A DNA stretch of 64,000 nucleotides, from positions 16,214 to 80,213 of the forward strand of contig JAFIFH010000001.1 of the NCBI GenBank assembly GCA_020832105.1, read 5' to 3'. The position numbers were made by a program, and so were the translations under genes. The notes beneath the pieces were generated by a model. It saw only the letters and a program-made list of their open reading frames with translations, had not been told where the DNA came from and did not search any database. This stretch comes from Idiomarina sp. GTDB taxonomy: Bacteria > Pseudomonadota > Gammaproteobacteria > Enterobacterales > Alteromonadaceae. Below are positions 44,187 through 53,265 of this stretch, piece after piece (the first letter of the stretch is position 1; each line of letters begins with the position of its first letter).

Positions 44187-44837
44187 TCAACGGGCTACTT
44201 CATCCGCGGCAGCATAAAACGCCATCTGATCCTCATGCGCCTTGATAAAAGCTGGGCGTGCAGTCGCGCGCGAGACGTACTCGCGGCAGGCTGGGTGCCC
44301 TTCCAGTTGATCAAATCTATCAACTAAACGCAACGCATCCGACATGACTATGTCGGCGATTGAAAATGTGCTGGCGAGCCACTCCCGCTGCGCCAGTATT
44401 TTCTCCATATGGCGCAAACGTGATGCGAGGAAATCATTTAAATGTTTACGGCCTGGGGTTAGCTCGGTATCGTCTGAGAACATAAAAATCGACCAGGGAA
44501 CACTGGCCAGCTCCACCGAGTTCAGCCCAGCAAATAACCATTCGATGACTTTCAATCGCTCTGTAGCATCGCGCGGCATCAAAACAGGGCTTTGCTCTGC
44601 TAAGTAAAGCAGAATCGCACCGCTTTCGAATATCGAGATATCACCATGGGTCAGCCAGGGCACCTGGCCAAACGGCTGATGAGCCAAATGTTCGTCGTTG
44701 CGGTGATGAAAGGGTGTGCTCTCTATCTTATAAGGCAAGCCCGCCTCTTCCAGCGCCCACCGTAAACGTATGTCGCGTACAAAACCACGGGGCAACTCGG
44801 GCACCCAATCGAATGTCGTAATCACGAAATCTGACAC
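44187..44837 (-). CDS. Glutathione S-transferase family protein
   Basis: A 216-residue protein. The thioredoxin-like N-terminal domain holds RLRWALEEAGLPY, FGQVPWLTHGD and FESGAILLYLAE (GSH-binding Glu-Ser); the C-terminal helical domain has FSIADIVMSDALR. GGAG precedes a GTG start at 44837. It conjugates glutathione to electrophiles; substrate unknown. Divergent from the ArsR-SRPBCC operon; another GST lies at 46416, suggesting a detoxification cluster. Confidence 0.88.
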   Translation of the reverse strand: MSDFVITTFDWVPELPRGFVRDIRLRWALEEAGLPYKIESTPFHHRNDEHLAHQPFGQVPWLTHGDISIFESGAILLYLAEQSPVLMPRDATERLKVIEWLFAGLNSVELASVPWSIFMFSDDTELTPGRKHLNDFLASRLRHMEKILAQREWLASTFSIADIVMSDALRLVDRFDQLEGHPACREYVSRATARPAFIKAHEDQMAFYAAADEVAR

Positions 44838-44934
44838 TGTATTTCTCCTTATTGAGGGGTTTTCCCTTCTGGTCGTTCTGCCCGCGCCATTTTCGACAGC
44901 AGCGCTAATGCGAATATTTATGATAGGCTAAATC

Positions 44935-44962
44935 TTGACATGCAACTATTTGGTTGCATAAT
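44935..44962 (+). promoter_or_regulatory. Promoter with embedded operator for the ArsR operon
   Basis: TTGACA (44935-44940), 16 bases, CATAAT (44957-44962). Between the two boxes is the inverted repeat TGCAAC-TATTTG-GTTGCA (44941-44958), well placed for repression by the ArsR-type product. Transcription should start about seven bases after the -10 box, which is at or next to the ATG at 44970, so the mRNA may be leaderless; no ribosome site is visible. Confidence 0.7.
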
Positions 44963-44969
44963 TGAATGT

Positions 44970-45290
44970 ATGACACCTGATATGAACGACATTTTTAAGG
45001 CACTTGCAGACCCTTGTCGGCGTGAACTGCTTGACCGCCTTACAGAAGAAAATGGGCAGAGCCTGGGCGCGCTTTGTAAACGCATGTCTATCAGCCGTCA
45101 GGGAGTGACCAAACACCTGGGAATATTGGAGGAAGCGAACTTAGTGGTGACGGTGTGGCGAGGTCGGGAAAAGCTGCACTATTTAAACCCAGCCCCCATT
45201 CAGCAAATTCATCAACGCTGGCTAGGAAAGTTCGAACCTGGCCGACTGCAATCTTTAGCCAACCTGAAAAGCGCCCTGGAGGACGAATGA
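44970..45290 (+). CDS. ArsR/SdpR-family transcriptional regulator
   Basis: A 106-residue winged-helix repressor. DIFKALADPCRRELLDRL and the recognition helix region MSISRQGVTKHLGILEEANL are typical of the ArsR group found with AHSA1/SRPBCC proteins; no metal-binding Cys pair is seen in the recognition helix, so it is not a classic arsenic sensor. Start MTPDMNDIF at 44970; ATG 44982 is an alternative. It is one base from the next gene. Confidence 0.88.
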   Translation: MTPDMNDIFKALADPCRRELLDRLTEENGQSLGALCKRMSISRQGVTKHLGILEEANLVVTVWRGREKLHYLNPAPIQQIHQRWLGKFEPGRLQSLANLKSALEDE

Positions 45291-45291
45291 G

Positions 45292-45771
45292 ATGGCCATT
45301 ACAGAATTTGTGTATGTTACCTATATAGATACCACCCCAGAGAAACTCTGGCAGGCACTGACCACCGGCGAATTCACCCGCCAGTACTGGGGTGGACGTT
45401 CTATCGAGTCCAGCTGGGAAGTCGGAGCTGCGGTCAACCTGATAAAAGAAGACGGCGTGCTCGATTGGTCCGGTCAGGTACTTGAGGCTCAGCCGCCCAA
45501 ACGGCTGGTTTATACGTTTGACCCCGCAGTGGATGACGAAATGCCAGGCTATGAGGGCGAGAAAGTTGATCTGACACGACCTGAGCCCCCCTCCAGAGTC
45601 AGCTTTGAGATAGAGAAATACATGGGCAAGGTAAAACTAACCCTGGTACATGATCAGTTCCCGCCGGGTAGTAAAGTGCTGCCAGGCGTGAGTAACGGGT
45701 GGCCAGCGATTCTTTCCAGCCTTAAATCTTTGCTCGAATGCGATACACCGCTCTTCCCTAACTGGCGCTAA
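45292..45771 (+). CDS. SRPBCC/AHSA1-family protein
   Basis: A 159-residue ligand-binding protein of the START/Bet v1 superfamily. TTPEKLWQALTTGEFTRQYW and the C-terminal GWPAILSSLKSLLE are typical of AHSA1-like proteins paired with ArsR regulators. Its start lies one base after the regulator's stop, so translation is coupled. A hydrophobic ligand is likely; its identity is unknown. Confidence 0.88.
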   Translation: MAITEFVYVTYIDTTPEKLWQALTTGEFTRQYWGGRSIESSWEVGAAVNLIKEDGVLDWSGQVLEAQPPKRLVYTFDPAVDDEMPGYEGEKVDLTRPEPPSRVSFEIEKYMGKVKLTLVHDQFPPGSKVLPGVSNGWPAILSSLKSLLECDTPLFPNWR

Positions 45772-45807
45772 CTAAAGCTGGGGCAGCAAAACCACGGAGC
45801 CACGACC

Positions 45808-46233
45808 ATGAATATCGAACACATACAATACGTAAAAGCGCCTGTTTCTAAGGTATATGAGGCACTGACCAGCCAAGAAGGACTCGCCAAAATATGGACC
45901 CAGGAGCTAACTTTTAAAGCGAAAGTCGGTGCCGTCAACAAGTTTAGGTTTGGTGATGAAACACCGACCAAAATGGAGATTACGAAGTTAATCCCAAAGG
46001 AGAACATGGAATGGCTCTGCGTAGAGTCAGACCCAGAATGGATAGGCACCCGGGTTTGCTTTGAGCTAAGTGAAGCCAATGGCAAGACTGGAGTCATTCT
46101 GCGCCATGCTGATTGGCGTGAACTGACCAACTTCTATCGTTTTTGTAATTATAACTGGGCAATGTTCTTACTCAGTTTAAAAGAGTATTGCGAAGCTGGC
46201 GGTGGTACTAACTATCAGGCACGCAAGTTTTAA
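45808..46233 (+). CDS. SRPBCC-family protein
   Basis: A 141-residue second START-like protein of the same operon (36 bases after the previous gene; GGAG upstream). APVSKVYEALTSQEGLAKIW and the C-terminal FYRFCNYNWAMFLLSLKEYC show the AHSA1-like fold. It is diverged from its neighbour, so it is probably a family paralogue rather than a recent duplicate. Confidence 0.85.
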   Translation: MNIEHIQYVKAPVSKVYEALTSQEGLAKIWTQELTFKAKVGAVNKFRFGDETPTKMEITKLIPKENMEWLCVESDPEWIGTRVCFELSEANGKTGVILRHADWRELTNFYRFCNYNWAMFLLSLKEYCEAGGGTNYQARKF

Positions 46234-46326
46234 GGCTAGCGCTTCGACAGTGTCAGCAGCCCAATAGTTGGCCCACTCATCTACTTTGCCTGTTTATCCC
46301 AAAACCATTTAAATATAACCGATAAG

Positions 46327-46345
46327 TAGGACGTATTCTGTCCTA
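46327..46345. promoter_or_regulatory. Palindromic operator candidate upstream of the second GST gene
   Basis: TAGGAC-GTATTCT-GTCCTA, a perfect 6-base inverted repeat with 7-base spacer, 71 bases before the GST start. The regulator is unknown. Confidence 0.45.
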
Positions 46346-46415
46346 TATTGATTTTATAGTGCTTGCAGGCGGCGTAGAACCGTCTTCCACAGACTCAACT
46401 AGAAGGAATTTAAAC

Positions 46416-47045
46416 ATGCAGGAATTAACGTTATACACCAACCCCAACTCACGCGGCCGCGTTGTGCGCTGGATGCTTGAAGAGCTCAATGTCCCCTACC
46501 AGCTAAAGGTACTGGCATACGGCCCAGCCATGAAGTCCAAAGCGTTTCTGGCACTCAACCCGATGGGAAAAGTGCCAGTGCTCACCCATGGCGATGTCGT
46601 GGTGACCGAAGCGGCCGCTATATGTGCGTATCTGGCCGATCAATTTGCTGACAAAGGACTTGCGCCTAAGCCCGACAGCCCCGAACGCGCCACCTATTAT
46701 CGTTGGCTGTTTTTCGCAGCTGGTCCATTTGAAATGGCGACATCCGCGAAGGCCTACGATTGGCGTATCGACGACGATAACTCACCAGCTATAGGCTGTG
46801 GGACCTATCAAAGCACCGTCGATGCGCTGGAAACCGCCTTAACTAAAGGTCCCTACTTGTGTGGCGAGCAATTTACCGCCGCCGATATCTACGTAGGCAG
46901 CCAGATCATCTGGGCCATGATGTTTAAAACCCTCGACGAACGCCCGGCGTTTAAGGCTTACGCTGACAGGCTGCAGGCGCGTGAAGCATTCATTCGGGCA
47001 AATGATTTAGATGATCAATTAGAGCAGGAAGTATCTAAGGTCTGA
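46416..47045 (+). CDS. Glutathione S-transferase family protein
   Basis: A 209-residue GST. The start MQELTLYTNPNSRGRVVRW has AAGGA upstream (the frame is open earlier, but without a site). GKVPVLTHGDVVVTEAAAI carries the GSH-binding segment, and the C-terminal domain has FTAADIYVGS. NPNSRGR suggests the catalytic Ser position used by beta/zeta-like bacterial GSTs. Detoxification role by family. Confidence 0.9.
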   Translation: MQELTLYTNPNSRGRVVRWMLEELNVPYQLKVLAYGPAMKSKAFLALNPMGKVPVLTHGDVVVTEAAAICAYLADQFADKGLAPKPDSPERATYYRWLFFAAGPFEMATSAKAYDWRIDDDNSPAIGCGTYQSTVDALETALTKGPYLCGEQFTAADIYVGSQIIWAMMFKTLDERPAFKAYADRLQAREAFIRANDLDDQLEQEVSKV

Positions 47046-47090
47046 TTGGCTTAGAAGAAGGCACGATGCTGCGTTTGGAAAGCTCTCTAC

Positions 47091-47975
47091 CTAACCAACG
47101 TGACAATAATTCTGCCTCCAATTTCTTTTATGTTCTTCTATTGTTTTACCCGAAATAGATTCAGCGACGGCAGATGGCTCCTGGGACTCGGCGATCGCGC
47201 GTAAGCCTTCAATTTCAACTTTGTCGATTAAATAGTCGGTAAAAGACCAGCTCATGGCGTAGTATGCCGGTGCGTAGGCTCGCCGATCAGACATCATTTT
47301 TCTGAAAATGGCCGCATTTTCACCAGAGAAGGTATTGCGGCGACCCGGTTCACCGACCAGAGGCAGCATCGCAGCCCCTGCGTCAGAACTGCAGAACTCA
47401 AGCAGGCTATCAAGGCCGTCAGACAGAACGAAACTTCGATGGTACCCGACGCCGCTCTCGGCAACATGCGCAGCCACGTGATTTGCGAATCCTTCCCCCA
47501 CCCATTCGGATGTCCGCCAGGACCATTGAGCCATCACATGTACCATTTCGTGAAGGTAGGGAATCATGTCGTGGGTAATGGTATCAATATTGAGGAAAAT
47601 CCATGGCTCGTGAAATATCGTCGTGTGTGGCACTCCGACATCGCTATGGACGAAGAACTCAATCGGCTGACTGCCATTTCCAGGCATGTCGATTTGGGAA
47701 CCAAGGTACTGACGAATCGCCACTGCACCTTCGTCAAAGCGCGCTATTAGTGTTGTTAAAGTGTCCTCATCAAACGTTCCATCTTGAGCACACAGGACAA
47801 TATGCTCAGTACTTACGCACTCGCCCGTGTCGCTCAGTTCCTTCACTATTTGTTGGTCCAATTGTGGTATTGTCAAGCGCTCTGCGGGCGCACTTTGCTG
47901 CATTGCCATGGAGACCTGCGACGTTCCGGCACTTGTAAAAATTAGCGTCGTTAAAATGAGTAGATGCTTAAACAT
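47091..47975 (-). CDS. Secreted HExxH protein, putative zinc peptidase
   Basis: A 294-residue protein with signal peptide MFKHLLILTTLIFTSAGTSQ. HEMVH (near residue 138) and EWVGEGFANHVAAHV (Glu near 160) match the HExxH-x(n)-E gluzincin site of M1/M4-like and DUF2268-type peptidases. The N-terminal part (KELSDTGECVSTEHI) carries two Cys that could pair with others. AAGGA precedes the ATG. Peptidase activity is inferred from the site only. Confidence 0.72.
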   Translation of the reverse strand: MFKHLLILTTLIFTSAGTSQVSMAMQQSAPAERLTIPQLDQQIVKELSDTGECVSTEHIVLCAQDGTFDEDTLTTLIARFDEGAVAIRQYLGSQIDMPGNGSQPIEFFVHSDVGVPHTTIFHEPWIFLNIDTITHDMIPYLHEMVHVMAQWSWRTSEWVGEGFANHVAAHVAESGVGYHRSFVLSDGLDSLLEFCSSDAGAAMLPLVGEPGRRNTFSGENAAIFRKMMSDRRAYAPAYYAMSWSFTDYLIDKVEIEGLRAIAESQEPSAVAESISGKTIEEHKRNWRQNYCHVG

Positions 47976-48034
47976 AAAATTCCTTTTTTCGGGGCTCAGC
48001 GCGCCTCTGCGGGAATCACTTTATTATCTTCGCT

Positions 48035-48253
48035 TCAAGGCATTGCCTGAAGATGATTAATAAAGTCCGCTTGAATATTGGATAAAACAGTTTGTGTATG
48101 CGGCGATTCCAGGTCCATATCGCACCAACCATCAGTCCCCATAAACTCAACTTTTTCATACATAAACTCATCAGATTGGGCAGAAAACTCTACTTCTCCA
48201 ACGACTCTAAAAATCCCAAACCTTGTATGTATGCGGCTGATTGAAAATTTCAT
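48035..48253 (-). CDS. Small protein, unknown
   Basis: A 72-residue protein starting MKFSISRIHTRFGIFRVVG; AAGAG precedes the ATG at 48253. It contains EFMGTDGWCDMDLESPHTQT and is probably an all-beta fold with a C-terminal helix. No family is recognised. It starts 11 bases after the PhzF-like gene and is likely in the same operon. Confidence 0.6.
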   Translation of the reverse strand: MKFSISRIHTRFGIFRVVGEVEFSAQSDEFMYEKVEFMGTDGWCDMDLESPHTQTVLSNIQADFINHLQAMP

Positions 48254-48263
48254 TGTATTTCTC

Positions 48264-49079
48264 TTAAGGCGAAACACCCAATAAGGCGCCAGCGTGAGGT
48301 CGCTCTTTCACACATGCAGAAATCGAAATAGCCCCTACTGAGCCCTTCTCAACCTCGAAATATCCGCCTGTAATGGAAAGCTGCCGAGCAGATAACTTAT
48401 CAGTACCTATCTTATCAAACCAGTACGGCGCCAAAGAACAATGGGCGGACCCCGTTGCTAAGTCCTCTAAAATGCCGATGTTCGGTGCAAAATACCTGAA
48501 TACGTACTCGTCGGTGTCGCTACGAGCAGTAACAATAACGGCATGGTAACTTTCAATTTTTTTGAGAAGCTCAAAATTTGGCTGAAAGTTTCTCACCTCA
48601 GTTTCAGACTCAACTACAACAACCATATCTCTTGTGGCAAAGGAGTCTAGAAGCGTAAGTCCCAGATGCTGTAATACAGCCGTGGCCTTGTTTGGCTCCG
48701 ACTTCCAGCCAGGAAGCATGATTTGATAGAGACCATTTTTTTGTGAAACTTCTATGTTCCCATACTCACTTTGAAGTACGACTTGCTTTAGATCGTGAGC
48801 AGACATTATCGCTGCTCCTGCAGCTAGGCTCCCATGCCCACAGAGGTTAATTTCACCAGATAGTGAAAACCACCGAACCTTGTAACCTTCATCACTTATG
48901 ACAACAAAAGACGTTACCGGCTGAGCAACTCGCTGCGCAACCCGCAGCAATTCGTCCTCGCAAGCCCAATGCTCTAGGAGCACGACGCCACATGGATTCC
49001 CAAAGAGAACATCATTACAAAAAACATCATAAATAATCGCTTTATCTTCCGTCATTTCCATGTGGTTTGGTTTATACAT
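48264..49079 (-). CDS. PhzF-family isomerase-like protein
   Basis: A 271-residue protein of the PhzF/diaminopimelate-epimerase fold. NPCGVVLLEHW near the N-terminus, WFSLSGEINLCGHGSLAAG (the CGHG substrate site) and ATGSAHCSLAPYWF in the second half are diagnostic. Family members isomerise or epimerise small metabolites; phenazine genes are absent here, so the substrate is unknown. The start ATG 49079 has AAGGGA; ATG 49055 is a shorter alternative. Confidence 0.88.
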   Translation of the reverse strand: MYKPNHMEMTEDKAIIYDVFCNDVLFGNPCGVVLLEHWACEDELLRVAQRVAQPVTSFVVISDEGYKVRWFSLSGEINLCGHGSLAAGAAIMSAHDLKQVVLQSEYGNIEVSQKNGLYQIMLPGWKSEPNKATAVLQHLGLTLLDSFATRDMVVVVESETEVRNFQPNFELLKKIESYHAVIVTARSDTDEYVFRYFAPNIGILEDLATGSAHCSLAPYWFDKIGTDKLSARQLSITGGYFEVEKGSVGAISISACVKERPHAGALLGVSP

Positions 49080-49156
49080 ACGTCCCTTTGAATTTAAGCG
49101 GGTTACCAACATTGGATGCCTGCATTAAAGAAATACAGGCAATAAGCCAGGTAGCT

Positions 49157-49846
49157 CTATTTTGGACAATTGTGGCAAGTTTGTTCATATTCGGCGAAAA
49201 AAGCGTCAGCAAAGGGTATGGAAAGGTTTATCTCGTCATCAGTAGTCACTACTTGGAATTGGTGCAGTTCTTCTTCAGACAGCCAGTGAATACTGTTATG
49301 TGCGGCTGAATTTATAGAAAACCAATAGAAAGCCTCATCACTGAGCATTTCGACAATATAATCACGATGCAGATCATGCGCATCATTACCTCGCTCGAAT
49401 TCAGTTGCTGGCTTGCATTGATTATGTGAACCATGTCGCGAGCACTGTGCCCAGGCGTGCACTCCGACAAAGGCTCCCGCTCCGACTGACCTTTCAACCC
49501 CAGCCAGAAACAAACTTACTCCGCCCGAAGCCGCTACACCCTTGGCGACAATATGTGTATTCAATCGCTGAGCACGTATGTACCGACCAAGCCTTAACGT
49601 GTCTCTGTCGTCAATTGAGCCACCATTGGCAGTTAAAACCAGGCGTGTAATGTCGGGGTTGGCCTCGAGCTTGCGAATTACTGTGTCGGAGGTATAACTG
49701 TCAAAGGTACCGAGCAAGAATAAATCGGAGTCTACAATAGCGAGCTTGGTTTCGCTTTGCGAATCATGTTGGGGATGCGCAAGCCCAGCGCTCAAAGCCA
49801 CTAGGCAAGCTAACATGTATAGAAGCCAGGTAGGTTTGCGGTGCAT
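49157..49846 (-). CDS. Secreted ClpP/crotonase-fold serine protease-like protein
   Basis: A 229-residue protein with signal peptide (LLYMLACLVALSAGLAHP). The core resembles the ClpP/SppA/NfeD fold: RLVLTANGGSIDD forms the oxyanion part and GVAASGGVSLFLAG carries the presumed nucleophile Ser (near residue 105), followed by VGVHAW with a candidate His. Two Cys-rich stretches (CSRHGSHNQC, CHNC) suggest periplasmic disulfides. Start at 49846 follows AAAGGAG. Envelope protease activity is inference. Confidence 0.75.
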   Translation of the reverse strand: MHRKPTWLLYMLACLVALSAGLAHPQHDSQSETKLAIVDSDLFLLGTFDSYTSDTVIRKLEANPDITRLVLTANGGSIDDRDTLRLGRYIRAQRLNTHIVAKGVAASGGVSLFLAGVERSVGAGAFVGVHAWAQCSRHGSHNQCKPATEFERGNDAHDLHRDYIVEMLSDEAFYWFSINSAAHNSIHWLSEEELHQFQVVTTDDEINLSIPFADAFFAEYEQTCHNCPK

Positions 49847-50026
49847 AGTGGGGCGCTCCTTTGCTCCCAAGGTTGTTACCACACTTTAACCTGAGCAACA
49901 AAATAAATACAACTCTCAAGAGTCTTCTTTTATACCCTCTAGCCTTTCTTCCGCCAGCAGAGCAAACACCCCATTGATATCGGTTATGCCCGCGAAACTT
50001 CGTTCAACGCTATCAAACCGCAAACC

Positions 50027-51394
50027 TCACACCTCAAACCCAAAAAACAATTTCATATACTGAAAGAATCCTGGTTTAGCGTATCGCAGCAAGGCTTCTC
50101 GGTTCACCTCTCTGCCGTGGAGGTAGATATGTTCGACGTCCGTTGAAAAGCTTATGTCTTCAAAAATACGGCTGTCGTGCAAGGTGAAGTGTGCGGGGAG
50201 GCCCTCTTTAATGCCCCACTCCAGGCCAAGGAAATCGTAGGCGTTTAGGGTGGCCCCCAAAACGATATCCCACGGCGACATACCTAATTGCTGCAAAAAG
50301 TACATTTCACGGTGAAAGCCAATGCCTTGAAATACGGCGAAATTACCTGCGTCGGACCCTACTAGTATGGTTACGCCTGCCGCATCTAAACGGGAAATCG
50401 CATCTGCTCGGTTTAGCGCAGCGCCGTCGGCTTTTAAGCCGCTAAGCCATTCAAAATATCGCTCATTCTTGGCGGTTATCGGATAGTCGCGCAAGAGCTT
50501 TTGCTTGAGCAGTGCATCCGTCATTGAAATGGCAAGTACCGAGTCTTCGCGTTCAGCTGCACTTGCATCGTGCAAATGCAGCACCTCATTGATAACCGCA
50601 ACCGTTGGAATAAAGGCCGTACCCTGCGCTGCCATAAGCTTGGGAATGTCTTCGGGCATGGCTGTCCAGGGTAAATGGGTCACCGCATCGGCGCTTAATT
50701 CGGTAGCCGTGCGAATATCACTCCATGAGCCCACATGCACCACCGACTTAATATTCAAACGCCTGGCTTCGTTCAAAAAGGCTTCGAGTGTCGCCTTATC
50801 CACCGTAGGTTGGCGTCCGCCATTATCAAAAACAATCTTCGCCACATTGGGGTTCGTACCACTGAGATCGCGCAGCTCAGTGACTGCTTGCTCTGGCGTG
50901 CTAATCAGACGCGTTTCGCCATCACCAAAATCACAGTGTCCGTTTGGCACGGTAAAACAAGGCCCGGCGGCAAACACTAAGGCTTCATTACGCTCATCGG
51001 AATACTGCTCATCACGATACTCAAAAATATCGCTTTCTTTGCTATAGAGATCAAGCCAGCCATGAACTCCAGCATACAACATGGCGTTCGCCGTGCCGCG
51101 AATACCTATGTACTGATAATCGCTTCGGTCTAATGATGAATTGCCCATACTATGGGAATGCATATCAATAAATGCTGGCATTATCACCTGGCCCTGCCCG
51201 TCACGTATATCAGCGTGCGACAAAGTGACACTAGCATCCACTATTTGCTTGATGGTGCCCCTTTCAATTTCTATATTAACAGGCCTTAACTCACGGTTTT
51301 CAAAGTCCGGAAGCATCAGGTTATTTAGTACAAAGCTGTCGGCGAAACCCGGAGCGCTTATCAACAAAGTCAGTAATACCAAAAGAGTTCTCAT
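50027..51394 (-). CDS. Secreted metal-dependent amidohydrolase
   Basis: A 455-residue amidohydrolase-superfamily protein with signal peptide MRTLLVLLTLLISAPGFADS. Metal motifs are PAFIDMHSHSMGN (HxH), SVVHVGSW, DAVTHLPWTA and LVGSDAGNF, in the order of imidazolonepropionase-like enzymes. AAGGA precedes the ATG. It probably hydrolyses a cyclic amide or dipeptide in the periplasm; substrate unknown. It lies just after the two-component genes but with a 59-base gap. Confidence 0.88.
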   Translation of the reverse strand: MRTLLVLLTLLISAPGFADSFVLNNLMLPDFENRELRPVNIEIERGTIKQIVDASVTLSHADIRDGQGQVIMPAFIDMHSHSMGNSSLDRSDYQYIGIRGTANAMLYAGVHGWLDLYSKESDIFEYRDEQYSDERNEALVFAAGPCFTVPNGHCDFGDGETRLISTPEQAVTELRDLSGTNPNVAKIVFDNGGRQPTVDKATLEAFLNEARRLNIKSVVHVGSWSDIRTATELSADAVTHLPWTAMPEDIPKLMAAQGTAFIPTVAVINEVLHLHDASAAEREDSVLAISMTDALLKQKLLRDYPITAKNERYFEWLSGLKADGAALNRADAISRLDAAGVTILVGSDAGNFAVFQGIGFHREMYFLQQLGMSPWDIVLGATLNAYDFLGLEWGIKEGLPAHFTLHDSRIFEDISFSTDVEHIYLHGREVNREALLRYAKPGFFQYMKLFFGFEV

Positions 51395-51453
51395 CTATTT
51401 TTTCCTTGTTTAGCAAAATAGCAACACCCGTCCGTGGCAATACAGGCAACTGG

Positions 51454-52167
51454 CTATATGTTGAAGTGCTTTCTAATCGCCAGGCTGCCACGTCGGCTGG
51501 TGGTCACGGTCTTACTGACATGATGCAAACGAAGTAACAGAGCACCGTTTTTCCATTTCTCTATTTGACTGATCACACTGGTGTTTACAATGAACTTGCG
51601 GTGCACCCGCACAAATGTCGCCGGCAATTGCTGTGATAACAACTCCAGTGTGACGTCGAGGTGATATTCACGATCCTGACACTGCGCCACGACCATGCCC
51701 TGGGCGGCGCTGACAAAATAAACATCCGTGGTTTGTAGCACATGCATTTTGTCGCCGACTTTTGCGATTAATTGGGTATTGGCGTGATCGGGCTCTGAGG
51801 TTTGCGCAGGGCCATGGGTGTGCTCGAGCACCACGCGTTCGAGGGCATCGCGCAGGCGGTCAAGGTCGAAGGGCTTGAGCAAATAGTCGAGTGCTCTTTT
51901 TTCAAAGGCTTTTACCGCGTATTGATTATATGCCGTGGTAAAAATAACATGGCAAGGCTGGTTGATGGCTTCTAGCACATCAAAGCCTGATAACTCGCCA
52001 AGCTCAATGTCTAAAAGTACCAGATCGGGCTTCAGCGCATTGATGTCCTGAATTGCCTGCAGCGGATCAGCGCATTCTGCAATTACCTGCACGCCCTCTA
52101 CCTGTTGTAGTTGCATTTGCAGCTTTGAGCGCGCGGGCGCTTCATCTTCAACAATGATTACGCGCAT
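51454..52167 (-). CDS. LytTR-type response regulator
   Basis: A 237-residue regulator. An N-terminal receiver domain (MRVIIVEDEAPARSK, phospho-acceptor in LVLLDIELGELSG, KRALDYLLKPFD) is followed by a LytTR DNA-binding domain (FVRVHRKFIVNTSVI, TSRRGSLAIRKHFNI). Start ATG 52167 overlaps the kinase stop by ten bases, so the two are translationally coupled. Targets are unknown. Confidence 0.93.
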   Translation of the reverse strand: MRVIIVEDEAPARSKLQMQLQQVEGVQVIAECADPLQAIQDINALKPDLVLLDIELGELSGFDVLEAINQPCHVIFTTAYNQYAVKAFEKRALDYLLKPFDLDRLRDALERVVLEHTHGPAQTSEPDHANTQLIAKVGDKMHVLQTTDVYFVSAAQGMVVAQCQDREYHLDVTLELLSQQLPATFVRVHRKFIVNTSVISQIEKWKNGALLLRLHHVSKTVTTSRRGSLAIRKHFNI

Positions 52168-53162
52168 GAGTGCCCTGGCAGCCTGATTTCGCAAACGGCC
52201 CCTCCTTTTTCAGAGGAATCGTTATATAGCGCCAGGCGGCCACCGGCAATCGTCACCCGCCTTTTGACGATATCGAGCCCTTGCCCGCTCTCAGCCCGTT
52301 CACCCAACACCACGTCACTAAAACCTTTGCCGTTGTCTTTGACAACAAACACCAAGTTACCCTGATCTAGATATACCCTGATATGAAGCTCGATAGGACG
52401 GCGCTTCACATGCTTCACTACATTCTCAATCAAGGGTTGCAGCAACAGCGGTGGCACTTTATAAAGCGCAAGATTAAGTGAAGGGTCAAGCTGCCAGTGA
52501 ATATTTAGGTTACTGGTAAAGCGGGCCTTCTCGACGGCTAAATAGGTCTCACAAATGGCAAGTTCGCACTCAAGCGGAACCCACTCGCTCTGCTGATCAA
52601 CCGAATAGCGCAAGATGTCGGCGAGTTTATGTAATACTTCATCGGCTTGGTGCGGTGAGGCATGGATCAGTGCCGAGATTGTGTTCAGTGAATTAAATAA
52701 AAAGTGCGGATTCAGTCGACTCGTTAAGTCATTCCACTGCGCTTCTTTTCTAAGCTGTTGCTCCTCAATGAAGCGTAGGTACAGCAGATACATGTGCGCC
52801 ATCGCGAATATAAACACACCCCACAAAAACGCAGATAAAAACTGCTCTTGGATGGGGAACTGATAATGCGCAAACGCCAACACATGTAACCGGCTGACCA
52901 GGTGCGCTCCAACAAACATAAACGCAACATACAAAGCGCCCTGCACCGACACGTGCAAGCCACTCATAAGTTTGGTCTTTTGCAGCCCGTAATAAAGCCA
53001 AAAAGGCCCGATATAGAAAAACAGCAGCCAAATTGGCATGCTCACCATAATCAGCGAAAGGTACTCTTTATCAAATTGCATCCATTCCAAACCCGCTGGA
53101 ATTAAATACAAAATCAGCAGCAACGCGGAAATGAATAGTTTTTCTTTGTGAGTGAAATTCAT
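52158..53162 (-). CDS. LytS/YehU-type sensor histidine kinase
   Basis: A 334-residue membrane kinase. Four hydrophobic segments occupy residues about 10-130. The His_kinase motif RLNPHFLFNSLNTISAL (His near 150) and the ATPase motifs PPLLLQPLIENVVKH and VKDNGKGF follow. It phosphorylates the LytTR regulator encoded next. No periplasmic sensor domain is evident, so the signal may be sensed in the membrane. Confidence 0.92.
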   Translation of the reverse strand: MNFTHKEKLFISALLLILYLIPAGLEWMQFDKEYLSLIMVSMPIWLLFFYIGPFWLYYGLQKTKLMSGLHVSVQGALYVAFMFVGAHLVSRLHVLAFAHYQFPIQEQFLSAFLWGVFIFAMAHMYLLYLRFIEEQQLRKEAQWNDLTSRLNPHFLFNSLNTISALIHASPHQADEVLHKLADILRYSVDQQSEWVPLECELAICETYLAVEKARFTSNLNIHWQLDPSLNLALYKVPPLLLQPLIENVVKHVKRRPIELHIRVYLDQGNLVFVVKDNGKGFSDVVLGERAESGQGLDIVKRRVTIAGGRLALYNDSSEKGGAVCEIRLPGHSCA

Positions 53163-53265
53163 ACAAGGCTGGGTTCAGTTATTTGCCGTTAAGCTAGCGC
53201 AGCCGGTAACCAGATACAATCAAGGAATGTGTGAACGGTCGGGATTTAGGTGTGAATGGTTTGGG

